NCBI GenBank assembly: GCA_963722905.1
Contig: CAVROT010000009.1
Location: forward strand, 1 to 64,000
DNA from: CAVROT01 sp963722905
GTDB lineage: Bacteria > Pseudomonadota > Alphaproteobacteria > Rhodobacterales > Rhodobacteraceae
DNA length: 64,000 bases
Direction: 5' to 3'
The notes beneath the pieces were generated by a model. It was not told the DNA's origin. It did no database searches and saw only the letters and a list, made by a program, of their open reading frames with translations. The translations under genes were made by a program, and so were the position numbers. Below are positions 44,862 to 52,500 of this stretch, piece by piece. The number at the start of each line of letters is the position of its first letter. Position 1 is the stretch's first letter.

Positions 44862-45692
44862 ATGACGCCGCCCCTCGCCTCGGACGGGAGCCACCGCATT
44901 ACCCCGATCTCGGCGGCGGATCTGCGGGTCAAGGTCGCGGTCCTCGTCGCCGTCAGCCCGACGATCTTCGTTCGGAAAAGCCTCGCGTCGCAGGGGGCGA
45001 TGTTCCTGGGGATGCTGGCGCTTCTGCTGGGATCCGGCCTGGGCACACGGCCCATCGTCCGGCTGGCGATCCTGATGATCCCGGCCGCGATCCTCATCCT
45101 GATCATCCAGGACCTGTGGTCGCCCTTCCGCGTCACGCCGGTCTTCGTGCTGCCCCCTGCGGTGCCGCTGATGGGCGGTGCGACGGTGTTCCACTGGGAG
45201 GGGCTGGTCTTCGGGCTGCTGGTCTGTTGCCGCCTCGCCGTGCCGCTGATGGCGATCCAGTATCTCTCTTCCACCTCGACGCCCAACCAGATCGTGCTGG
45301 GCCTCGTCCGCGTCGGCGTGCCCTACGAAGTTGCGTTCCTCGTCTCGACCGCCTTCCGCATCGTGCCGTTCCTGCTGGAGGAATACGCCGCCATCCGCGA
45401 TGCGCAGCGTCTGCGGGGCATCGACCTCGACGCGCCTGGCATCGTGCGCAAGCTCGTCGCGACATCGCGGCTTATCGTGCCGCTCCTGGTGAACTGCCTC
45501 AACAAGGCGCAACAGCTCCAGATCGCGTTGCAGGCGCGCGGTTTCACCGGGAATGCGGACCGGACCTACCTCGACCCCGGCCGCGCCCGGATGACGGGGA
45601 TCGGGTCGGCGGCCGTGACGCTTCTCTTCGGCGGGCCGGCTCAGGCGATCGTGCTGCGGCCGGGCTTCGGCGGCGGGGCGGAGGTCCTGTGA
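44862..45692 (+). CDS. ECF-transporter T component-like membrane protein
   Basis: A 276-residue protein. Helices are visible at AMFLGMLALLLGSGLGTRPI, IPAAILILIIQDLW, GLLVCCRLAVPLMAIQYLSS and ALFGGPAQAIVLR-like end segments. The T-family coupling motifs are seen in the late part: EEYAAIRDAQRLRGIDLDA and QQLQIALQARGFTG (the two Ala-Arg-Gly motifs). The ATG at 44862 has GGAG 11 bases upstream, but the frame is open further upstream into the ATPase remnant. It is intact, yet without a working ATPase it may be on its way to loss. A SnoaL-like frame begins at its stop (GTGA). Confidence 0.7.
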   Translation: MTPPLASDGSHRITPISAADLRVKVAVLVAVSPTIFVRKSLASQGAMFLGMLALLLGSGLGTRPIVRLAILMIPAAILILIIQDLWSPFRVTPVFVLPPAVPLMGGATVFHWEGLVFGLLVCCRLAVPLMAIQYLSSTSTPNQIVLGLVRVGVPYEVAFLVSTAFRIVPFLLEEYAAIRDAQRLRGIDLDAPGIVRKLVATSRLIVPLLVNCLNKAQQLQIALQARGFTGNADRTYLDPGRARMTGIGSAAVTLLFGGPAQAIVLRPGFGGGAEVL

Positions 45693-46279
45693 GCGTGTTC
45701 ACCCCCGACGCCGTTGTCGACTGCTCTCCCGCCATGCGCGAGATGATCGAGCGGCAGGGCCGGGCGTGGATGGAGAACGATTTCGCCCTTGCCGCCCCCG
45801 ACTGGAGCCCCGACGTCGTCCTGACGGCACCGGGCAACATCGTGCTCTGCGCCGAGATCGAGGAAGCGATGGCCTCCTTCCACGCCGATTTCACCGATCT
45901 GCGCATCACCCTGACGCATGCTTCCGCGGCACCGGGCGGCACGCTCGCCTGCCTCGCATGGCTGTGGGCGACGACGCGGCGCGCCGACGGTGCCGCGTCC
46001 GTGACGGCCGACGCCATCGTGGTCGAGCCGAGGGGCGGCCTCACCACCGCGTGGCGCGAGTATTTCGACACCGCGGGCTCGGTCGAGACGCACCACCGCG
46101 ACGCTGCTTCCCAGGGCGCCGGTCCACGCGGTGGCGGCAGACCGCCGCATGGCAGTCGCGGCGCGGTCGACCATCCGCGGCGCGCACAGTGCACGGTCCG
46201 CCGAAGGCGCACGGACCGCGGCGCCGTGCGGCGCATCTCCGGCGGGACAGGGCGCGCGGGCGCGCTATGCTGGTGCCGC
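45689..46279 (+). CDS. SnoaL-like domain frame without its own stop
   Basis: GTG 45689 overlaps the EcfT stop, and GGAGG lies 5 bases before it. About 130 residues resemble a SnoaL/NTF2-like protein (MREMIERQGRAWMENDFALA, VLTAPGNIVLCAEIEEAMAS, TTAWREYFDTAGSVETHH). After residue 135 the translation becomes an Arg/Gly-rich stretch with no family resemblance, and no stop occurs before the next gene's ATG at 46280, in the same frame. The stop appears to be lost or the true end is obscured by a frameshift near 46110. Either a fusion protein of 419 residues is made or the domain is decaying. Confidence 0.5.
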
Positions 46280-46948
46280 ATGTTCATCGTCACCAGAGAT
46301 ACCGTCCAGAACCCCTCCGTGCTGGCGGTCAAACAGCTTCCGCGCAGGTTCGTCGAACGTGTGACCGTCTGGCCGCGCGTCCTGTCGTTCGGGATGCTCC
46401 TGCGGATCGTGGCCGAGTTCCGGCCGGTGCGCTACGGCCTCTGGCTTGTGCCTCTGGTAATCGTGGCGCTGGTCTGGAACGAGGTGGCGCTGCCGTTAGG
46501 CTCGGCCCCGGTGCTGATGGTGGTCCTGATCTGGCTGGCGGAATCGCGGCTGCTGCGGGTGCCGCCCAAGCGGCGGGCGGCGCTGGTCGATCCCGACGAC
46601 GCGGCGCGGGGGCTGGACCTTCTGGGCGTGCAGGGTCGCGCGGCGCTTACCCGGATCGCGGCCGGGCGGGGCCTGCGCAGCGGTGTGCTGCGGCTGGTGG
46701 TCGAACAGTCGCCACTGTCCTGGCTGCCGCCGCTGACCTACGTGACGGTGCAGTCCGAGGTGGGGCCAGCCGTCCTCGATCTCACCCGGCCCGAGAGGGA
46801 GGTGATCGAGACGGAGCTGTTCCGCGATCCGTTGACCGAACGGCGGCTGCACATGATCAACGCCGCCGAGGACCGCTTCCTGCGCGAAGTCACGCTTGAG
46901 GCGCGCGGGGTGTCGGCCCATGCCCGGCTTGAGGCGGCGCTGGCCTGA
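46280..46948 (+). CDS. Conserved membrane-associated protein of unknown function
   Basis: A 222-residue protein. The N-terminal MFIVTRDTVQNPSVLAVKQL precedes two adjacent hydrophobic helices (YGLWLVPLVIVALVWNEVAL; PVLMVVLIWLAESRLLRVPP). The rest is a polar cytoplasmic domain with SPLSWLPPLTYVTVQSEVGP and RLHMINAAEDRFLREVTLEA. The in-frame ATG is preferred since the preceding 170 bases look non-coding. A promoter-like TATGCT lies just upstream at 46266-46271. It converges with the VWA gene three bases away. No function can be given. Confidence 0.6.
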   Translation: MFIVTRDTVQNPSVLAVKQLPRRFVERVTVWPRVLSFGMLLRIVAEFRPVRYGLWLVPLVIVALVWNEVALPLGSAPVLMVVLIWLAESRLLRVPPKRRAALVDPDDAARGLDLLGVQGRAALTRIAAGRGLRSGVLRLVVEQSPLSWLPPLTYVTVQSEVGPAVLDLTRPEREVIETELFRDPLTERRLHMINAAEDRFLREVTLEARGVSAHARLEAALA

Positions 46949-46951
46949 CGC

Positions 46952-48175
46952 TCAGGCCGAGAAATCCAGCAAACGGCCCCAGGGCGCCGCGATGCCTGCT
47001 GCGTCGGGAACCGCCCAGATCACCGGCAGCCCGCGAGGCGCCGCGGGGCCGGGGTCGCCGTCGAGATCGGTGAGGACAACAAGTGCCGAGGCGCCGATGG
47101 CACGGGCCTCGGCCATGACGGGGGTGTAGTCGGTACCACCGTCGCGGGGCATGTCGGGCAGGACGGGACGCGTCTGGGACGGATCGAGGCGAGCGCGATG
47201 GCGGATGGCCTCGTCGAAGACCATCAGGTGCAGCTCGGCCCGCATCCGCCGCGCGATACCCGTGACCTCGCCCCAGAAAAGCGCCAGCCGGTCGTCGTCG
47301 ATGCTGCCCGACGCGTCGAGCGCGATGGCGATGCGGGGCACCTCGCTCAGCGGCCTGTAGCCCGGCTCGAACCCCGGCGGCGGGGTTCCCTGCCCGGCGG
47401 CCATCGCGGTGGCGGCGATCCAGCGTCGGGCCGGACGCATGGGGGCGGGCCGGGGCAGCGGCGTGACGTGCCGGGTGAGCAGGCGGCGCAGCACCGTCTC
47501 CCACGGGACGCGCGGGGCGGGAATGTCTGCGATGCGGTGGCCGATGGTGCCGAGGCCCCGCCCCGCCTGCCGCCCGGCGGCCAGCGCGCGGCTGAGGTGC
47601 TGGCGCCAGGCGGCATCGTCGCCGTCATCCTCGGTGCCGCCTGCGACCACGTCTTCGGCGCCGAGGTCGGGGGCGAAACCGCGCGCGCCGTCGGCCCCGT
47701 CGCGCCCCGGCCCGTCCGTATCGCGAAGGGCGTGATAGAGACGGTCCACGTCCCAGCGTCCCAGCGCCTCGGCCGGCGTCTCGCGGCGTCCGAGCGATGT
47801 CGACAGCAGCCCCGTCAGCGTCACGGCCGGCCGCGGCAGGGTCTGGTCGGCCAGCAGCAGCGCCTCGTTCACGATGGCGTCGGCGGCCAGGTTCCAGACC
47901 TCGGGGGCGAAGCCGTCGCCCAGCCGCGCCCGCAACTCGCTCAGCCGTGTCGAATGGCGCAGGGCGACGTGGAGGATATGGTGCGCGGCAAGGCCCCGCT
48001 GCTCGTGTCCGGGCAGATCGGGAAAGCCGGGTCCGTAGGTGATCGTCGTGCCATGGGTCGCCGTCTCGGCCCCGTCGCGGTGGCGGCACCAAAGCGACAG
48101 CGCAGCGAGCGCCGGGTCGGTCTCGGCCAGCGCGCGCAGGGCCGGGGCGGCGCGCCCGGAATGGCGGTTCGTCAC
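46952..48175 (-). CDS. VWA-type protein with N-terminal metallopeptidase-like domain (DUF2201-like)
   Basis: A 407-residue protein. The N-terminal half resembles DUF2201: the expected HExxH is seen as HHILH in GLAAHHILHVALRHSTRLSE, so the usual Glu is replaced by His, and VWNLAADAIVNEALLL follows. The C-terminal half is a VWA-like domain with the MIDAS-type IAIALDASGSIDDDRLALF and DGGTDYTPVMAEARA. The start is GTG. It is encoded after a MoxR-type AAA ATPase, with a 130-base gap. This pair is widespread in proteobacteria, and the ATPase is thought to act as a chaperone that loads metal or remodels a client through the VWA partner. Confidence 0.8.
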   Translation of the reverse strand: MTNRHSGRAAPALRALAETDPALAALSLWCRHRDGAETATHGTTITYGPGFPDLPGHEQRGLAAHHILHVALRHSTRLSELRARLGDGFAPEVWNLAADAIVNEALLLADQTLPRPAVTLTGLLSTSLGRRETPAEALGRWDVDRLYHALRDTDGPGRDGADGARGFAPDLGAEDVVAGGTEDDGDDAAWRQHLSRALAAGRQAGRGLGTIGHRIADIPAPRVPWETVLRRLLTRHVTPLPRPAPMRPARRWIAATAMAAGQGTPPPGFEPGYRPLSEVPRIAIALDASGSIDDDRLALFWGEVTGIARRMRAELHLMVFDEAIRHRARLDPSQTRPVLPDMPRDGGTDYTPVMAEARAIGASALVVLTDLDGDPGPAAPRGLPVIWAVPDAAGIAAPWGRLLDFSA

Positions 48176-48305
48176 GGCGGCGTTGTCAAAGCGGGGACGG
48201 GGGCGGTAGCGTCACCCGCGACACCGGGCGCCCGGCTGGCGGTGGGGGCGCGGTCCGGCGGGGCCGTCCCCGCCGGCGGTCGCGGCCCGAAAGCCGGTGG
48301 CGCGG

Positions 48306-49433
48306 TCATGCGGACCCCGACTGTTCGGCGGTCGCCGCCCGTTCGGCGGCATAGGCCGCATAGGCCGGCGAGTCGCGGAATGCCTCCTGCAAACCGCGGG
48401 CCAGCGCGCGGTCGATCAGCAGCTCGAACCCGTAGGTCGTCAGCTCGCCCAGCGGCAGGGTGGCGAAGGCCGGCTCGGCGCGCTCGCGGGCGAGGTGGCG
48501 CAGGCCGGCCATCACCTCGATCGCCGCCGGCAGCGTGTCGCGGTCTGCCAGCGCCACCACCGCGTAGACCAGCGCGGTCAGGCCGTGCAGGCTGGCCGGG
48601 TAGAGCGCCGTGCGGTCGGCGGGCGGGGCGGCCAGGATCTCGGTCGCCTCGACGGTGGCGGCGATGTCGTCGACGACCAGCAGGAACTCGGCCGCCGGCG
48701 CCTCGCCCAGCGTGCCGGCGACCAGCACGTCGCGGACGGTACGGTCGGGAAAGGCCCGCAGGATCGCCGACACCCGCGCCCAGGACCGCGGCGTGCAGGC
48801 GATGACGGCCCCGTCGCGCAACGCCTCGGCCGTGGTGTCCAGAAGGTCCGGCCGGGTGCGGATGAAGGCGGGGACCGCGGGGTGGAGGCCGCGCGGGACG
48901 GCGTAGCCCGTCAGCCAGTCCTGCGCCTCGGCGCGGATCGAAAGGTGGATCAGCCGGTCGCTGAGAGCGGTCCCCATCTCGTAGGCGATGGCGCCGTCCT
49001 CGATGTCGTTGCCGGCGGCGACGACGAAGGTCTGCGGCGGCAGGCGGTAGTTGCCGACGCGGCGCTCCTGCAGCAGCCCGTAGATGGTGGGTTGGAGCGT
49101 GGGCGCGGCGGCCGTCAGCTCGTCGAGGAACAGGATCGACGGCGCGTCGCCCATCGGCAGATCTTCCGGCGGATACCAGACGGTGCGGCGCGTATCCTGA
49201 TCGTAGAAGGGCAGGCCGCGCAGGTCCTGCGGCTCGATGGTGGTGAGGCGCAGGTCGAAGAGCCGGGCGCCGGTTTCCGAGGCGAGGTCTGCGACGATCT
49301 CGGTCTTGCCGATGCCGGGGCGGCCGTGCAGCATCCACGACGCCGTGAGGCCGCCGGCCATCTGCGCCGCATAGCCGGCACGCAGCGCATCCAGCGCGCG
49401 GCCGGCGGGGATAGGGGTGGTGTTGACGCTCAT
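48306..49433 (-). CDS. MoxR-type AAA+ ATPase
   Basis: A 375-residue AAA+ protein. The Walker A is WMLHGRPGIGKTEIVADLAS, Walker B is SILFLDELTAAAPTLQPTIYG, sensor 1 is FVVAAGNDIEDGA and sensor 2 lies in TPRSWARVSAILRAF. The N-terminal 25 residues precede the P-loop directly, as in MoxR-type subfamilies paired with VWA/DUF2201 proteins. GAGG lies about 4 bases before the ATG. The protein is likely cytoplasmic and hexameric. It is transcribed with the VWA gene downstream. Confidence 0.85.
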   Translation of the reverse strand: MSVNTTPIPAGRALDALRAGYAAQMAGGLTASWMLHGRPGIGKTEIVADLASETGARLFDLRLTTIEPQDLRGLPFYDQDTRRTVWYPPEDLPMGDAPSILFLDELTAAAPTLQPTIYGLLQERRVGNYRLPPQTFVVAAGNDIEDGAIAYEMGTALSDRLIHLSIRAEAQDWLTGYAVPRGLHPAVPAFIRTRPDLLDTTAEALRDGAVIACTPRSWARVSAILRAFPDRTVRDVLVAGTLGEAPAAEFLLVVDDIAATVEATEILAAPPADRTALYPASLHGLTALVYAVVALADRDTLPAAIEVMAGLRHLARERAEPAFATLPLGELTTYGFELLIDRALARGLQEAFRDSPAYAAYAAERAATAEQSGSA

Positions 49434-49529
49434 GGACCTCGACCGGCGGGGGGCAGCGGCAAAGGGTAGGCGGCGGCGCGGTGCGGGTCCAGCGGGCGGG
49501 GTCGCGGCATCCGGTCGCCCGGCGTCGAC

Positions 49530-51314
49530 TCAGACCGGCGCGAAGATCACCGCAAGGCCGCCCGCGCCCAGGAACAGGCGGCGCACAGCACCGCCCCGCG
49601 CGATCACTGCAAAGGACAGGGCGGTCAGCCCGGCGGCCATCCGCAGCGTCGCCACCGCGGCCGCGACCGGCGCGCCCAGCGGATCGGTCAGCGCGGGCAG
49701 CGCCACCATGCCCAGCGGGATCACGTAAAGCCCCAGGCCCAGCGCCATCGCCGATCCCGCGACGCGCAGCCAGTTCTCGCCCACCATTCCGGCGGCGATG
49801 AACACCGCCCCGCAGACCGGCGGGGTGATGGTCGAGAGCAGAGCGAACCAGAAGACGAAGAGATGCGCGCGCAAGGGTTCCAGCCCCAGTTCGATCAGGG
49901 CGGGGCCGGCGACCGAAACGCAGATGACGTAGGCGGCCGTCGTCGGCACCTCCATCCCCAGCAGCAGGCAGGCGAGTGCGGTCAGCAGCAGCGCGGGCCA
50001 GAGCGCGCCGCCCGCCCCCGAGACGATCAGCGACGTCAGCTTGATCCCCAGGCCGGTGATCCCCAGGACGCCCACGACGATGCCGGCGCAGACGATGATC
50101 GCCCCGATCAGCGCCACCTGCGCGCCCGCCGCCATCGCCGCCGTCGCCAGACGCGCGGCGCCCTGGCGCGGAGCGAAGCCGCGGCGCGCGTCGAAGGCCA
50201 GCAGGGCGGCGGCCACGAGGATGGCGAGGCAGGCGGCGTATTGCGGCGTCAGACCGGCCGCGAACATCGCCAGCAAGAGCGCGCCGAAGGGCACCGCGAA
50301 GAAGGCGCTGGTGACGGCCACGTCGCGGGCGGCGGGCCGATCCTCTGGGGCTACGCCGGGCAGGTCGTGGCGGGTCGCGAAGGCGTCGATGCCGACCCAG
50401 ACGGCGAGGAAGTAGAGCAGCGCGGGAAGGATCGCGGCCGCCATGATGCCCGGATACGGCACGCCCGTCAGCTCGACCATGACGAAGGCGCCCGCCCCCA
50501 TCAGAGGCGGCATGATCTGCCCGCCGGACGAGGCCACCGCCTCGACCGCGCCGGCCAGCGCGCGCGGGTATCCGAGACGGGTCATCGCCGGAAGGGTGAT
50601 TGCCCCGGTGGAGGCGACATTGGCGCTGGCCGACCCGGAGATCGATCCGAAGAGCGCCGAGGACAGGACCGATACCTTGGCCGCCCCGCCGCGCAGACGC
50701 CCGGCGGCCGCCGAGGCGACGTTCATGAAGCCCTGCCCGGCCTCGCCGGCGTTCAGAACGGCGCCGAAGATGACGAAGATCGCCACCACGCCCACCGAGA
50801 CGCCGGTGAGGCTGCCCCAGACGCCGCCCTCGGCGATGGTGAGCGTCCCGAGGAAGCTGGGCACCGGCACGCCGGCATGGCCGAACTGGCCGGGGATGTG
50901 CTGGCCCAGCAGCCCGTAGGCCAGCGCCGCCGCAGCGACCAGCGGCAGTGGCCAGCCGATCATCCGCCGCGCCGCATCCAGCACGACGGCCAGCAGCAGC
51001 GCGGCCATCGCGGTCTGGCCCGGCCCTTCGAGAAATCCGTACTGCTCCTGCAGGGCGCGGTGCGACCAGGCGATCCAGACGCAGATGACGATGCCCGCCG
51101 CCCCGATGGCGCCGCCCATCGGCCGACCTCGCGCGAAATAGACCCACGGCAGGATGAGGGCGAGGTGCAGCGGCCGCGCCACCAGCGCCGGCACGAGGCC
51201 CTGGAATACCAGCCCCAGGTGGAACGCGATGGAAACGAGGCCCAGTCCCACCCAGAGCCCGGCCGCACCGGCGCGGGCGTCTCCGCCCGCCCCGGGCGCG
51301 GCCGCGTCGCTCAG
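49530..51314 (-). CDS. TRAP transporter fused permease (DctQ-DctM, TAXI type)
   Basis: About 594 residues of a fused small and large TRAP membrane subunit. The N-terminal four-helix DctQ-like part (GLWVGLGLVSIAFHLGLVFQ; HLALILPWVYFARGRPMG) is followed by the DctM part. The latter includes GSISGSASANVASTGAITLP, ASSGGQIMPPLMGAGAFVMV and LLLGMEVPTTAAYVICVSVA, the known fused-permease motifs. The start is uncertain: no ATG is near, and the most likely candidate is CTG at 51314 overlapping the upstream TAXI stop (CTGAG). The open frame extends to 51419. It moves an organic acid or amino acid with the TAXI binding protein, driven by an ion gradient. Confidence 0.85.
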   Translation of the reverse strand: MSDAAAPGAGGDARAGAAGLWVGLGLVSIAFHLGLVFQGLVPALVARPLHLALILPWVYFARGRPMGGAIGAAGIVICVWIAWSHRALQEQYGFLEGPGQTAMAALLLAVVLDAARRMIGWPLPLVAAAALAYGLLGQHIPGQFGHAGVPVPSFLGTLTIAEGGVWGSLTGVSVGVVAIFVIFGAVLNAGEAGQGFMNVASAAAGRLRGGAAKVSVLSSALFGSISGSASANVASTGAITLPAMTRLGYPRALAGAVEAVASSGGQIMPPLMGAGAFVMVELTGVPYPGIMAAAILPALLYFLAVWVGIDAFATRHDLPGVAPEDRPAARDVAVTSAFFAVPFGALLLAMFAAGLTPQYAACLAILVAAALLAFDARRGFAPRQGAARLATAAMAAGAQVALIGAIIVCAGIVVGVLGITGLGIKLTSLIVSGAGGALWPALLLTALACLLLGMEVPTTAAYVICVSVAGPALIELGLEPLRAHLFVFWFALLSTITPPVCGAVFIAAGMVGENWLRVAGSAMALGLGLYVIPLGMVALPALTDPLGAPVAAAVATLRMAAGLTALSFAVIARGGAVRRLFLGAGGLAVIFAPV

Positions 51315-52255
51315 CCGTCCGCCCCGACGTCGGCGCCGACCTCGGCGTAATAGCGCATGGCCCCGGGGTGGATGCCGCCGGCGACGCCCTGCAGCATGTC
51401 GGGCGACACGCCGGCCCACCAGCGGGCGGTGTCCGCCAGGCGCTCCTGCTCTTCCCAGAACGTCTTCGTCAGGGTGTAGGCGGTGTCTTCGGACATCTTC
51501 GTCGTCGCGAAGGCCACGACGTCGAGGGCGGTCGTCACCACGGGCGCGTCCTGCCCGGCATAGGTGCCCGCCGGGATCTCCAGCCGGGTGCGACCGGTCT
51601 GCGCCACCTCGTCGTCGGTCATCGACAGGACGGTCACGTCCATGGTCGCCGCCGCCTCGATCACGTTCGGGGCCGGGTACGACCCGGCGGTGACGAAGCC
51701 GTCGATCTGGCCGTTCTTGAGCGCGGCTGTGGCGTTCGACAGTTCGGCGTCCGCGACGGTGACGGCGTCCGTCAGGCCGAAGAGGTCGAGGTATTCCTCG
51801 CCCTCGGTCGCACCGAAGCTGCCGGCGCCCAGCAGGATCGTGGTTCCCGCGAGGTCCGAAAGGCCGGCTGCACCCGTGTCCGCGTCCATTACGAAGTGCA
51901 TCGTCAGCGACGGGATCGGGAACAGCGCGCGGACCTCGGCGAAGGCCGGGTCGCCCTTGCCGTCAAAGGGACCGGTGCCCGCGACGGCGGCCGCGACCAG
52001 CGCGGGCGGCGTGGTGAAGACGTAGTCGGCGCCGCGCGCGCGTGCCTCCATGACGTTCTGCACCGATCCCTGGCTTTCCTCGACCGTGACCGAGACGGCG
52101 CCGTCGGTGCCGGACTTCATCGCCTCGGCCAGCTCGACGCCCATCTGGTAGTAGGACGATCCCGCCTTGGCCGACTTGTAGGTCACCCTCTCCTGCGCCG
52201 CGGCGGGGGCCGCGACCGCAAGCCCCAACGTCATGGCGCCTATGTATCTGAACAT
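51311..52255 (-). CDS. TAXI-family TRAP solute-binding protein
   Basis: A 314-residue periplasmic binding protein. A signal peptide (GAMTLGLAVAAPAAAQ) leads to VTYKSAKAGSSYYQMGVEL. The segments VVEESQGSVQNV-like (VTVEESQGSVQNVMEA), GSFGATEGEEYLDLFGL, ALKNGQIDGFVTAGSYPAP and the TAXI signature RLEIPAGTYAGQDAPVVTTA are present. GGAGGAGACGGAT precedes the ATG at 52255. The stop overlaps the permease start. The ligand is unknown; the TAXI family binds dicarboxylates, glutamate or similar. It provides the reference for the TAXI-like module in the BCCT-linked fusion. Confidence 0.88.
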   Translation of the reverse strand: MFRYIGAMTLGLAVAAPAAAQERVTYKSAKAGSSYYQMGVELAEAMKSGTDGAVSVTVEESQGSVQNVMEARARGADYVFTTPPALVAAAVAGTGPFDGKGDPAFAEVRALFPIPSLTMHFVMDADTGAAGLSDLAGTTILLGAGSFGATEGEEYLDLFGLTDAVTVADAELSNATAALKNGQIDGFVTAGSYPAPNVIEAAATMDVTVLSMTDDEVAQTGRTRLEIPAGTYAGQDAPVVTTALDVVAFATTKMSEDTAYTLTKTFWEEQERLADTARWWAGVSPDMLQGVAGGIHPGAMRYYAEVGADVGADG

Positions 52256-52500
52256 ATCCGTCTCCTCCCGTTTGCCCCTTCGGGGCGACGCGAAGGACCC
52301 TACAGCGCCGCGCCCGGCATGCAACCGCGCGGTCGGGGCGGTCCCGTTTCGGGGGATCGGTCAGGCGGGGGGGGCGGACCGGGCGGTCGAGGGTTCCCGG
52401 CCTAGCGGTCCGCGGATCTGCGGCCCGGTCATTCCATCGGTCTCGCGAATGGCCGCCGCGGCGTCGTCCCGGGCCGCGGGGCGGTCATGCCGCCGCCGCC

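Noticed and set aside
48172..51147. A 991-codon minus-strand open frame over the MoxR and TRAP permease genes
   Set aside because: It is out of frame with both genes and its translation is a run of Arg/Gly/Ala without motifs.
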